Source: CALKWS01 sp051020515
GTDB lineage: Bacteria > Actinomycetota > Actinomycetes > Actinomycetales > Beutenbergiaceae
Assembly: GCF_051020515.1 (NCBI RefSeq)
Contig: NZ_CP194857.1
Coordinates: 2,294,001 to 2,358,000 of the forward strand
Reading direction: 5' to 3'
DNA length: 64,000 bases
In this document: positions 8,774 through 17,391 of the stretch, in pieces
Position numbering within the stretch: the stretch's first letter is position 1
Layout of the letters: each line of letters opens with the position of its first letter
Notes under the pieces: generated by a model
Database searches by the model: none
Told to the model about the DNA's origin: nothing
What the model saw: the letters and a program-made list of their open reading frames with translations, nothing else
Made by a program: the position numbers and the translations under genes

Positions 8774-9585
8774 CGACGACCACAGCAGGGCCGCCGGCGC
8801 AGAGCGCCGGCTTGGACAAGGTGGTGGATTCCCCGGCGACCGCGGTCGACGATATCGCCGAGGGGGCCTCGATCGCGGTGGGCGGGTTCGGGTTGAGCGG
8901 TAACCCGGTGGCACTGATCGAGGCGTTGCTGGCCCAGGGGGCGAGTGAGTTGTCGGTGGTGTCGAACAACTGCGGGGTGGAGGACTACGGTCTCGGGCTG
9001 CTGCTCGGGGCCGGACGGCTGGCGAAGATGACCGCCTCCTACGTGGGGGAGAACAAGGACTTCGAGCGCCAGTACCTCTCCGGTGAACTGGAGGTGGAGT
9101 TGACGCCGCAGGGCACGCTGGCGGAGAAACTGCGAGCCGGAGGATCGGGGATCGCGGCGTTCTACACCAGGGCCGGGGTGGGCACCCAGGTCGCGGAGGG
9201 CGGATTGCCGATGCGGTACGCCCCCGATGGGTCGGTGGCCAAGGCCTCCCCGGCCAAGGAGGTGCGCACCTTCGGTGCCGGCGGCACGGAAGCCGAGTAC
9301 GTCCTGGAGGAGGCGATCAGTTGCGACTTCGCCCTGGTGCACGCGATGAAGGGGGACCGCTACGGCAACCTCGTGTTCAACAAGGCCTCGCGCAACTTCT
9401 CCCCCTTGGCGGCGATGGCGGGGCGGGTGTGTGTCGCCCAGGTGGAGGAGCTGGTGGAGCCGGGCGAGATCGATCCGGACGAGGTCCACCTGCCGGGCAT
9501 CTACGTGCACCGGCTGGTGCATGTGGGCAGCGACTTCGAGAAGCGGATCGAACGGCGCACGGTGCGCCAGGAAGCGGGGCGGTGA
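8770..9585 (+). CDS. scoA: 3-oxoacid CoA-transferase subunit A
   Basis: Alpha subunit (271 aa) of a SCOT-type CoA-transferase, which moves CoA from succinyl-CoA to acetoacetate. The signature GGFGLSGNP and VVSNNCGVEDYGLGLLL are characteristic, and AFYTRAGVGTQVAEG is also conserved. The start is ATG 8770, overlapping the hydrolase stop by ATGA; open frame further upstream belongs to the hydrolase region. The B subunit follows directly. The 3-oxoadipate transferase PcaI is a relative, but the adjacent 3-hydroxybutyrate dehydrogenase and acetyl-CoA acetyltransferase favour acetoacetate as substrate. Confidence 0.9.
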   Translation: MTTTTAGPPAQSAGLDKVVDSPATAVDDIAEGASIAVGGFGLSGNPVALIEALLAQGASELSVVSNNCGVEDYGLGLLLGAGRLAKMTASYVGENKDFERQYLSGELEVELTPQGTLAEKLRAGGSGIAAFYTRAGVGTQVAEGGLPMRYAPDGSVAKASPAKEVRTFGAGGTEAEYVLEEAISCDFALVHAMKGDRYGNLVFNKASRNFSPLAAMAGRVCVAQVEELVEPGEIDPDEVHLPGIYVHRLVHVGSDFEKRIERRTVRQEAGR

Positions 9586-9587
9586 CC

Positions 9588-10250
9588 ATGGCTCTGACTC
9601 GTGAGCAGATGGCGGCCCGGGCGGCCCTGGAGCTGCCCGATGGGGCCTACGTGAACCTGGGCATCGGGATGCCGACGCTGGTGCCGAACTACGTGCCGGC
9701 CGACAAGGCGTTGGTGTTGCAGTCCGAGAACGGGATCCTGGGGGTGGGTCCCTACCCGCTGGAGGAGGAACTGGATCCGGATCTGATCAATGCCGGCAAG
9801 GAGACGGTGACGGTACTGCCCGGGGCGGCGTTCTTCGATTCGGCGATGAGTTTCGGAATGATCCGCGGCGGCAAGATCGATGCGGCGATCCTGGGAGCGA
9901 TGCAGGTCTCGGCCGCTGGGGACCTGGCGAACTGGATGATCCCGGGCAAGATGGTCAAGGGCCCCGGCGGGGGGATGGACCTGGTGTACGGAGCGCGCAA
10001 GGTCATCATCCTGATGACCCACACCGCCAAGGACGGCAGCGCCAAGATCGTCGATGAGTGCTCGTTGCCGCTCACCGGTAAGGGCGTGGTGGACCGGATC
10101 ATCACCGACCTGGCCGTCATCGACGTCACCGCCGATGGGCTGGTGCTCGTCGAAACCGCACCGGGAGTGAGTGTGGAGGAGGTCAAGGCAGCCACCGAAC
10201 CCGGGCTGACGGTGGCCAGTGACCTGACCAAGGTGGAGGTACGGGCATGA
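9588..10250 (+). CDS. scoB: 3-oxoacid CoA-transferase subunit B
   Basis: Beta subunit (220 aa) of the CoA-transferase. It carries the catalytic glutamate in QSENG (Glu47) and the GIGMPTLV and GKMVKGPGGGMDLV motifs of the family. ATG 9588 gives the usual N-terminus MALTREQMA. GTG 9582, two codons earlier and overlapping the scoA stop, is an alternative. The thiolase gene starts inside its stop codon (ATGA, 10247-10250). Confidence 0.9.
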   Translation: MALTREQMAARAALELPDGAYVNLGIGMPTLVPNYVPADKALVLQSENGILGVGPYPLEEELDPDLINAGKETVTVLPGAAFFDSAMSFGMIRGGKIDAAILGAMQVSAAGDLANWMIPGKMVKGPGGGMDLVYGARKVIILMTHTAKDGSAKIVDECSLPLTGKGVVDRIITDLAVIDVTADGLVLVETAPGVSVEEVKAATEPGLTVASDLTKVEVRA

Positions 10251-11424
10251 GTGACATCGTGATCGTGGCCGCGGCGCGCACCCCGCAGGGGCGGATGAAC
10301 GGTGCGCTGTCGACGCTGCCGGCCACCGAACTGGGTGGCCACGCGATCAAGGCGGCCCTGGAACGCGGCCGGGTGCCGGCCGAGGCCGTGGACGCGGTGT
10401 TCATGGGCCAGGTGCTGCAGGCCGGCGCCGGGCAGGCCCCGGCCCGGCAGGCCGCGATCGCCGCCGGTGTGGGGTGGCGAGCCCATGCCACCACGGTCAA
10501 CAAGGTCTGCCTGTCCGGCTTGAGCGCCATCATCGACGCCACCCGGCTGGTGCGCTCCGGTGGGCCCAGGTGGTGGTGGCCGGCGGGATGGAGTCGATGA
10601 GTCTGGCCCCGCACCTGCTCACCGGATCACGCAAGGGCTGGGCCTTCGGTCCCACCACCGCGATCGACCACATGGCTTATGACGGGCTGACCGATCCCTG
10701 GAGCGGTGAGGCGATGGGGCTGGGCACCGACCGCCGTCGGGACGTCTTCCCCACGACCCGCGGCGAGCAGGACGCGTTAGCCGCCGCCTCCCACCAGCGC
10801 GCCCAGGCCGCGTGGCAGGCCGGACGGTTCGACGCCGAGGTAGCCCCGGTCACGATCCGCACCCGCCGGGGGGAGACGGTCGTGGAGCGCGATGAGGGCA
10901 TCCGTCCCGACACCACCGAGGAATCGCTGGCGAAACTGCGGCCGGCGTTCACCCCCGAAGGCCACATCACCGCCGGGAACGCCTCCCAGATCAGCGACGG
11001 GGCCGCGGCCGTGGTGGTCACCACGGCGCAACGGGCCGCTGCCGAGGGCTGGGATGTGCTCGCCGCTGTGGGGGCCTGCGGGCAGGTCGCCGGCCCGGAC
11101 GCGTCATTGCAGGAGCAGCCCGCCGCGGCGCTCGAGGTGGCCCTGGACCGGCAGGGCTGGGCTGTCGGTGAGGTGGACCTGCTGGAGATCAACGAGGCCT
11201 TCGCCGCCGTGGTGATCGGCTCGGCCGCCCGCCTCGGCGTGGACGTGTCCGTGATCAACCGCGACGGCGGCGGGATTGCCCTGGGCCACCCCATCGGCGC
11301 CTCGGGCACCCGCCTGGCCGTCCACGCCGCCCACCGCATCGCCGCCGGGGACGCCACCCGCGCCGCCGTCGCCCTGTGCGGCGGTGGCGGGCAGGGCGAG
11401 GCACTGCTGCTGCACACCCCCTAG
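10247..11424 (+). CDS. atoB: Acetyl-CoA C-acetyltransferase (thiolase), frameshifted
   Basis: Thiolase that cleaves acetoacetyl-CoA with CoA to two acetyl-CoA, about 392 aa after correction. The nucleophilic Cys88 is in VNKVCLSG. The frame is lost near 10562-10564 (one G missing in GGTGGGCCC) and resumes with QVVVAGGMESMS. The C-terminal half has EINEAFAAV, the active-site His in ALGHPIGASG and the second Cys in LCGGGGQGEA. All catalytic residues are present. It is the last enzyme of the acetoacetate branch and overlaps scoB. Confidence 0.88.
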
Positions 11425-11464
11425 GCGTGCACGCGCCCCGCACGGCCAGACCCGAGGAGAGACC

Positions 11465-12523
11465 ATGACCACCCCGACCAGCACGGCCGTCACCGAGACC
11501 GACGTGGACACACCCCGGCTGCGCACGCACGTCCGGATGGCCGGGGAGGCATCCGCTGAAGGCGGCACGGTGATCCTGGTGCACGGGAACTGTTCCTCCT
11601 CGGCGTTCTTCCACCGGTTGCTCACCACCCTGCCCGAGGGCTGGCGCGGCATCGCCCCTGACCTGCGCGGCTACGGCGACACCGAGGTGGCACCACTGGA
11701 CGCGACCCGCGGCATGGGCGAGCTCTCCGATGACGTGATCGCCCTGATGGACGCACTCGGGGTGGAGCGGGCCGCGTTCGTCGGCCACTCCGCCGGGGCG
11801 GGTGTGATCATGCAACTGGCGATCGACCATCCCGGCCGGGTGGCCCGGATGCTCCTGGAGGCGCCCGCCTCGCCCTACGGTTTCGGCGGCACCGCCGGCA
11901 CCGACGGCACACCGGTGTGGCCCGACTTCGCCGGCTCCGGGGGAGGCACCGCCAACCCGGACTTCGCCGCGGCCATCGCGGCAGGGGACCGCAGCACCGA
12001 CCACCCGCACTCACCGCTGTCGGTGTTCCGGGCGCTGTATGTGGCGCCGGGCACCGAACTGGCCGATGAGGATCTGCTGCTGGACTCGGTGCTGTCCACC
12101 ACCATCGGTGCCGGAAACTATCCGGGCGATTCGGTGACCAGCGAGAACTGGCCGGGTGTGGCGCCCGGCACCACGGGGATCAACAACGCCTTGTCACCGA
12201 AGTACTACGACGTCTCCGCATTCGCGGAGGTGCCGCAGGTGGGTCCGGTGCTGTGGGTGCACGGGGACGCGGACGCGATCGTGTCCGACACCTCCTCGCT
12301 GGACTTCGGCCAGCTCGGCGCCCTGGGCGTGGTACCCGGCTGGCCTGGCGCCGACACCTACCCGCCGCAGCCGATGGTCAGTCAGATGCGCGCGGTGCTG
12401 GAGACCTACGCCGCGAACGGCGGTACCTACCGCGAGGTGGGACTGCCCGGCATCGGCCACAGCCCCCACATCGAGGCCCCGCAGGTGTTCGGGCACCTGC
12501 TCGAAGAGTTGCTGACCGGCTGA
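11465..12523 (+). CDS. Alpha/beta-fold hydrolase
   Basis: A 352-aa alpha/beta hydrolase with HGNCSSSAFFH (oxyanion loop), DLRGYGDT, nucleophile Ser109 in GHSAGAG, acid HGDADAIV and catalytic His in IGHSPHIE. GAGGAGAG near 11455 is a good ribosome-binding site for ATG 11465. It follows the thiolase by 40 nt and is probably the last gene of the operon. Its family includes esterases and lactonases. A role on 3-hydroxybutyrate esters, lactones or oligomers is plausible from context only. It differs clearly from the hydrolase at 7842. Confidence 0.8.
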   Translation: MTTPTSTAVTETDVDTPRLRTHVRMAGEASAEGGTVILVHGNCSSSAFFHRLLTTLPEGWRGIAPDLRGYGDTEVAPLDATRGMGELSDDVIALMDALGVERAAFVGHSAGAGVIMQLAIDHPGRVARMLLEAPASPYGFGGTAGTDGTPVWPDFAGSGGGTANPDFAAAIAAGDRSTDHPHSPLSVFRALYVAPGTELADEDLLLDSVLSTTIGAGNYPGDSVTSENWPGVAPGTTGINNALSPKYYDVSAFAEVPQVGPVLWVHGDADAIVSDTSSLDFGQLGALGVVPGWPGADTYPPQPMVSQMRAVLETYAANGGTYREVGLPGIGHSPHIEAPQVFGHLLEELLTG

Positions 12524-12789
12524 GCGCGGCCCGCCCGCGGGCTCGCTGGCCGCCCGCTGAGTGAGTCTGCGGTCGTGGTTGCCGCTGCTGCCGGCGCTGG
12601 ACAGCGGTCGCGCGACCGGTCACCGGTGCCGCGCCCGCGGACCGGCACGACGGCGACGGCACGGTGGTCGTTGATGCACTCGGTGCAAGCCCGCCAGGTG
12701 TGTGTGGCACATCACACATCCGGAATCTTCGGAGCGGGGCCGACGTTGGAACACATGACGACGTGTAGTCAGATTTGAAGGAGGACATA
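12524..12789. other. Intergenic region with hairpins and an inverted repeat
   Basis: There is no convincing gene. It contains a 14-bp perfect palindrome CGGTCGCGCGACCG (12605-12618), GCGGCC/GGCCGC and GTGCCG/CGGCAC inverted repeats that could act as terminators for the preceding operon, and the inverted repeat TGTGTG-N6-CACACA (12701-12718) about 70 nt upstream of the next start. The last resembles a regulator half-site pair, but its spacing does not match a standard CRP/GlxR site. Confidence 0.5.
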
Positions 12790-13191
12790 TTGGCCCGCAG
12801 GCGGCGCAAGTACGAGGAATTCGAGGACGACGACGGCACCCTGCTCCGGTATGCCTACCACCCCAACGGAGGTGGCCTGGTCTCGTCCAAGGCCACGGTG
12901 CACCCGACCGCATCGGTGGGTCCGGCAGCCTACGTCGACCCGGGCGCACGCGTGGGTGAGCGCGCCCGGTTGGACCAGCGTGCCTGGGTGGACCGCGAAG
13001 CGGTCGTGGCCGCCGAGGCCGTCGTCGGTGCGAACACCCACATCGGAGCCCGCGCGGTGATCGGTCGCGGAGCGCGTGTGCGCGATGGCGCGGTGGTCGC
13101 GGCCGGGACGAAGGTGCCCGACCACCGGGTGGTCGAGCCGGACACGGTCTTCACGGTCGAGGAGGCCAGCGGCTACGGCACCGCCGCCTGA
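12790..13191 (+). CDS. Left-handed beta-helix (hexapeptide repeat) protein
   Basis: Small 133-aa protein of unknown function. After a basic N-terminus (RRRRKYEEF) come about six imperfect hexapeptide turns rich in V/A-x-x-x-A/G (for example ATVHPTASVGPAAYVDPGA), the pattern of a left-handed beta-helix as in acyltransferases and gamma-carbonic anhydrases. I see no His triad or acyltransferase motif. The start is TTG 12790, because AAGGAGG (12778-12784) lies 5 nt upstream. The in-frame TTG at 12775 has no such site. Confidence 0.7.
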   Translation: MARRRRKYEEFEDDDGTLLRYAYHPNGGGLVSSKATVHPTASVGPAAYVDPGARVGERARLDQRAWVDREAVVAAEAVVGANTHIGARAVIGRGARVRDGAVVAAGTKVPDHRVVEPDTVFTVEEASGYGTAA

Positions 13192-13220
13192 AGCCGGCCG
13201 GGGCACCCGTGCCGGTGGGC

Positions 13221-13226
13221 GAGGAT
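13221..13226 (+). promoter_or_regulatory. -10 hexamer, leaderless start of xthA
   Basis: GAGGAT lies 6 nt before ATG 13233. The same G-rich stretch could also serve as a weak ribosome-binding site. Confidence 0.45.
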
Positions 13227-13232
13227 GGGGGG

Positions 13233-14033
13233 ATGCTGAAAGTCTCCACCGTGAACGTCAATGGCATCCGAGCCGCCTATCGCCGCGGGATGGCCGACTG
13301 GCTGGCCACCGCCGATCCGCAGATCCTGCTGCTGCAGGAGGTGCGGGCCAGCGATGAGATTATCACCGAGCACCTCGGGTCCGAGTGGCACCTGATCCAC
13401 CGGGCCGGTGCCGCCAAGGGTCGCAACGGGGTGGCCGTGGCCTCCCGGTACCCGCTCACCGCCGTGCGCTCGGGGCTGGGGCCTCCCGAGACCGAGACCG
13501 AGGACCAGGTGGGCCGCTGGGTCGAAGCCGACCTGGAGGTGCCGGGACCGGGGAGGATCACGGTGGCCTCGGCCTATGTGCACTCCGGCACCGCCGGCAC
13601 TCCCGCCATGGATGACAAGTACGCGTTCCTGGACAAGGTGACCGCTCGCCTGGGTGAGTTGATCGCCGGCGGCCGCGGCGTCGTCGTCGGCGGGGACGTC
13701 AACATCGCCCACCGCGAGGTGGACATCAGGAACTGGAAGGGCAACCTGAAGTCGGCCGGCTTCCTGCCCGCCGAACGGGCCTACCTCGACGCCTGGTTGG
13801 AGCAGGGGTGGGTGGATCTGGGCCGGCGGCACGGTGGAGACGGGCCCGGCCCCTTCACCTGGTGGTCTTGGCGCGGCCAGGCCTACAACAACGACGCCGG
13901 CTGGCGCATCGACTACCAGTACGCCACGCCGGAGCTGGCCGAGAGCGTCACGTCGGTCCGGGTGGACCGAGCCCCGTCCTACGCCGAACGCTTCTCCGAC
14001 CACGCGCCGCTGACGGTGGCCTACGGCCGCTGA
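13233..14033 (+). CDS. xthA: Exodeoxyribonuclease III (AP endonuclease)
   Basis: Base-excision repair enzyme of 266 aa (EEP superfamily) cutting at abasic sites and degrading 3' ends. Motifs in order: NVNGIRAA, LLQEVRA (metal Glu), GGDVNIAH (catalytic Asp/Asn), WWSWRG and FSDHAPLT (terminal Asp-His). ATG 13233 is chosen over an in-frame upstream GTG because the family begins with this strand. It converges with galK, 14 nt apart. Confidence 0.92.
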   Translation: MLKVSTVNVNGIRAAYRRGMADWLATADPQILLLQEVRASDEIITEHLGSEWHLIHRAGAAKGRNGVAVASRYPLTAVRSGLGPPETETEDQVGRWVEADLEVPGPGRITVASAYVHSGTAGTPAMDDKYAFLDKVTARLGELIAGGRGVVVGGDVNIAHREVDIRNWKGNLKSAGFLPAERAYLDAWLEQGWVDLGRRHGGDGPGPFTWWSWRGQAYNNDAGWRIDYQYATPELAESVTSVRVDRAPSYAERFSDHAPLTVAYGR

Positions 14034-14047
14034 GCCATGCCCGGGCG

Positions 14048-15330
14048 TCAGTGCGCCGGCGCGGCGGCCTCGGCTCTCAGGAACGCCGGATCCCGGTGCC
14101 CGGCGGCGCTGAACGCCTCGGCGACGTGTGCGGCGATCCGTTCGGCGCCGCCGCGGGGAATCAGCGCGATCGCCGAGCCACCGAACCCGCCGCCGGTCAT
14201 CCGCGCACCCAGCGCACCGGCCTCGCGGGCCGCCTGCACCGCGGTGTCCAGTTCGGCTGCGGAGACCTCGTAGTCGGTGGCCAGGGAGGCGTGCGAGGCA
14301 TCCATCACCGCGCCGGCCCGTGCCCAGGAGCCCGCCCCCAGCAACCCCACGAACTCCTTCACCCGGGCGATCTCGGTGACCACGTGGCGCACCCGGGCCC
14401 GGGTGGTCTCATCCGGCAGCGCCGCGAGGGCTCCGGGGAGCTCTGCCGCGCTGACCTCCCGCAGCGTCTGCACCCCCAGCGTCGCGGCCGCCGACTCACA
14501 GGAGGCCCGGCGCTGCGCGTACTGACCATCGACCAGGGCGTGCTCGGCGCGGGTGTCGATGACCAGCAGTTCCAGGTCCGCAGCGGCCAGGTCGAAGGGC
14601 ACCTGTTCCACCTGGCCGGACCGGGTGTCCAACAGCAGCGCGTGCCCGGCGGTGGCCCGCAGCGCCGCCGCCTGGTCCATCCCACCGGTGGGGGCGCCGG
14701 CGATCTCGTTCTCGGCACGCACGCACACCTGCGCGGCCCATGCCCTGCCCGCATCGGTCCGTAGGTCCGGTCCGGTCCAGTCGCTCCCGACCAGGCGCGC
14801 CAGGGCCATCACGGTGGCGCAACCCAGCGCCGCGGAGGAACTCAGCCCCGCGCCGTAGGGGACGCAGGAGGCCACCGCCAGGTCGAACCCGGGTACCGGG
14901 ACCCCCTCCTGGGCCAGCGCCCACGCCACCCCGGCCACGTAGGTGCCCCACCCCGAGACCGAACCGGGGCTCACCTGGGACAGGGAGGCCTCCCACATCC
15001 GGTCCTCCTTCTCCGAGACCAGGCGGACCCGGTCATCAGCCCGGGCCCGAGCCGTCACGAAGGTGTGCGGTGCGGCAGCGCGATCGGCAGGCACAGGCCG
15101 CCGTTGTAGTCGGTGTGCTCCCCGATCAGGTTCACCCGGCCGGGTGCCGAGGCGACCACCACCGGGCCCCCGGCTGTGCCGCCGTGGTCCGCTGCGTCGT
15201 CGTGGGCCGCTGCGTCGGCTGCTCCCGTCCGCGAGCCGGCGCGGGCGCCGAAGGCGGCCGCGAAGCCCTCCTCGCCCCTGCTGCGCCCGTGAGCATCGGT
15301 CCAGGCCTGGATGAGTGCTGAACTGTTCAT
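14048..15330 (-). CDS. galK: Galactokinase, frameshifted
   Basis: GHMP kinase phosphorylating galactose to galactose-1-phosphate (about 427 aa). The N-terminus holds the galactokinase signature GRVNLIGEHTDYNGG. The frame breaks near 15061-15067 in CACCGCACACC (net loss of one base, or one AC repeat too many), and the -1 frame continues with FVTARAR, the ATP loop PYGAGLSSSAALG and TGGGFGGSAIAL. A 30-aa low-complexity Ala/Asp/His insert lies before the signature. ATG 15330 is preceded by GAGAGGATGAGG. All catalytic motifs are present, so the break is probably a sequence error. Confidence 0.86.
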
Positions 15331-15358
15331 GACCTCATCCTCTCAACTCGAACACGGC

Positions 15359-15406
15359 GCCGGCAGCCCCGCCGCGGCACAAGCCGGCAGCCCCGCCGCG
15401 GCACAA
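15359..15406. repeat. 24-bp perfect tandem duplication
   Basis: The unit GCCGGCAGCCCCGCCGCGGC plus ACAA occurs twice head to tail (15359-15382 and 15383-15406) in the divergent region between galK and the 2'-5' RNA ligase family gene. It may be a recent slippage product. I see no regulator pattern. Confidence 0.8.
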
Positions 15407-15560
15407 CACGGCAGGATCGGCGTACTCACGCACCGGAGCCGCAGAGTAGCGTGGGAGGAGAACGCGGGCAGATCAGAGGCGGGCGAGGCCCGGGGCCGGA
15501 CGAGAGGGAGCAGGTGCCGATGTCGATGTGCCGACCCGAGCATCCGGAGAGGTGCCCGCG

Positions 15561-16076
15561 GTGACATTGCCCGAACGGGTGGGGGACCAGTTGCGGATCG
15601 GGGTGTCGATCCCGATCCCCGAGCCGTACAACTCCCGGCTGACGCGTGCCCGCGTCGAGGCCGGTGACCCGCACGCCTACTCGGTCCCGCCCCACGTCAC
15701 GCTGCTGCCGCCGGTGGTGGTCGAGCCCGACCAGATGGGCGTCGTGGTGGACCACCTGAGCAACGTGGCCGACCTGTCCCGGCCGTTCGTGATGGAACTG
15801 AGCGGCACCGAGTCCTTCCGCCCGCTGAGCCAAGTGGTGTTCGTGAGCCTGCGCGCCGGTGCCCAGGAGTGCACGGCGCTGCACGAGGCGGTCAATGCCG
15901 GCCCGTTGCGCCAGGACCTGCAGTTCCCCTACCACCCGCACGTGACCATCGCCCACGACGTGCCCACGAACGACCTGGACCGTGCCGAGGCGGACATGGC
16001 CGGTTTCGACGCGCTGTTCGCGGTGGCACACTTCTCCCTGTACGAGTTCGGGGACGACGGCGTCGGGGGGATGTGA
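15561..16076 (+). CDS. 2'-5' RNA ligase family protein (2H phosphoesterase)
   Basis: A 171-aa two-histidine phosphoesterase-like protein. The two HxT motifs are PPHVTLLP (His45, Thr47) and YHPHVTIAH (His127, Thr129). Relatives act on 2'-5' or cyclic phosphodiesters in RNA, but the physiological substrate is unknown. GTG 15561 is chosen because GGAGAGG (15545-15551) sits 9 nt upstream; GTG 15552 and 15528 are less well placed. Confidence 0.78.
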   Translation: MTLPERVGDQLRIGVSIPIPEPYNSRLTRARVEAGDPHAYSVPPHVTLLPPVVVEPDQMGVVVDHLSNVADLSRPFVMELSGTESFRPLSQVVFVSLRAGAQECTALHEAVNAGPLRQDLQFPYHPHVTIAHDVPTNDLDRAEADMAGFDALFAVAHFSLYEFGDDGVGGM

Positions 16077-16158
16077 GTACGTTCGTGCTGTCCTCCTGAC
16101 CCGGTCGGCAGCGGCCGATCAGTCCACCGACAGGAGTGCCCCGGCAGTCCGGACCGGG

Positions 16159-16164
16159 CATGCT
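16159..16164 (+). promoter_or_regulatory. -10 hexamer, leaderless start of YihY gene
   Basis: CATGCT lies 6 nt before ATG 16171. The GGAGG in the spacer is only 1 nt from the ATG, too close to act as a ribosome-binding site. Confidence 0.55.
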
Positions 16165-16170
16165 GGAGGT

Positions 16171-17376
16171 ATGGCGAAGATCAAGGAACTCCTCGAATGG
16201 GCCGTGCGCACCCGGGTGGTGCGGGCGCTGGGCCGGTACGGCAGCGCGAACGGGGCGCTGCTGTCCGGTGGGATCGCCTTCTCGGGCCTGTTCTCGATCT
16301 TCGCCGCCCTGGTGATCGGGTTCACCGTGTTCATGGCGGTGCTGGGGGGCAACGAGCCGTTGCGTGACTCGGTGCTGGACCAGCTCGACGAGGTACTCCC
16401 CGGGATCGTGGACACCGGCGACGGCGGGATGGTCACGCCCGACCAACTACAGCTCACCACCGCCGGCGGGATCGCCGGGGTGATCGCGGTGGTGGTGCTG
16501 CTGAACACGGCGATCGGGGTGATCACGGCGCTGCGCAGCGGTGTGCGGGCGATGTTCGGGATGGTGCGGCCCAAGGAGAACCCGGGGCTGGCGATGCTGC
16601 GTGACCTGGGCGGATTCGCCGTCCTGGCCCTGAGCGTGCTGGTCACGGCCGTTCTGGGCGTGGCAGCCGGGACGATGGCCACCTGGTTGCTGGACCTGAT
16701 CGGCCTGGGTGATGCTCCCGGCGTCGGATTCCTGTTGCGCGCACTGGGCCTGCTGGTGGCCCTGGCGGTCGACACGTTGATCTTCATCTTCATCTACCGC
16801 GGACTGGCCGGGGCGCGCCCGCGCCGCCGGGACCTGATCATCGGAGCCGTCATCGGCGGGATCGGAGCCGGCGTGCTGCGGTACCTGGGCACCTCGGCGG
16901 TAGGGGCCGTGGACAACCCGCTGCTGGCAGGTTTCGCCGCCATCATCACGTTGCTGCTGTGGGTCAACCTGCAGGTGCGGATCGTGCTGATGGTCGCGGC
17001 CTGGACCGCCAACCCGCCGAAGAAGTTCAAGGTCACCCCGGACATGATCACCCACTACGACGAGGTTCCCAACTACGTCACGGTCTCGGCGCCGCACACG
17101 TTCACCTGGGCCCATGACCCGGTCACCGGCCGGGTCCTGCCCATCGTCGAGGATCCGGTCCCGGAGCCGGAGGAACCGTACTGGGGCGGCCTGATCGGTT
17201 GGGTGCGGGATTCGACCCGTCGCGCGAAGGGCTCGGAGCCCGAGCCGGCGGGGCCCGACCCGGAGGACCTGGCCGCCGAGCACTCCGCGCCCTTCGACCT
17301 CACCGACCCGAATGGGTCGAATCGGAGCGACCGGGGCTCCAGGCACGGGAACGGACCCGGAACCGGCGGCTCGTGA
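16171..17376 (+). CDS. YihY/virulence factor BrkB family membrane protein
   Basis: A 401-aa integral membrane protein with about six hydrophobic helices between residues 25 and 290 and the family pattern (SGGIAFSGLFSIFAAL near the start, RPRRRDLIIGAVIGGIG late). A hydrophilic acidic C-terminal tail of about 110 aa, rich in Pro/Glu, is predicted cytoplasmic. The family was once misnamed ribonuclease BN, and its transport or envelope function is unknown. The start is ATG 16171 (leaderless pattern). Confidence 0.85.
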   Translation: MAKIKELLEWAVRTRVVRALGRYGSANGALLSGGIAFSGLFSIFAALVIGFTVFMAVLGGNEPLRDSVLDQLDEVLPGIVDTGDGGMVTPDQLQLTTAGGIAGVIAVVVLLNTAIGVITALRSGVRAMFGMVRPKENPGLAMLRDLGGFAVLALSVLVTAVLGVAAGTMATWLLDLIGLGDAPGVGFLLRALGLLVALAVDTLIFIFIYRGLAGARPRRRDLIIGAVIGGIGAGVLRYLGTSAVGAVDNPLLAGFAAIITLLLWVNLQVRIVLMVAAWTANPPKKFKVTPDMITHYDEVPNYVTVSAPHTFTWAHDPVTGRVLPIVEDPVPEPEEPYWGGLIGWVRDSTRRAKGSEPEPAGPDPEDLAAEHSAPFDLTDPNGSNRSDRGSRHGNGPGTGGS

Positions 17377-17378
17377 AC

Positions 17379-17384
17379 TAGCCT
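17379..17384 (+). promoter_or_regulatory. -10 hexamer, leaderless start of manC
   Basis: TAGCCT lies 7 nt before ATG 17392, right after the YihY stop. Confidence 0.6.
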
Positions 17385-17391
17385 GCGCTCC

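Noticed and set aside
17199..17381. Small open frames inside the YihY C-terminal region
   Set aside because: Alternative-frame shadows of the Pro/Glu-rich tail, with no start signals of their own.
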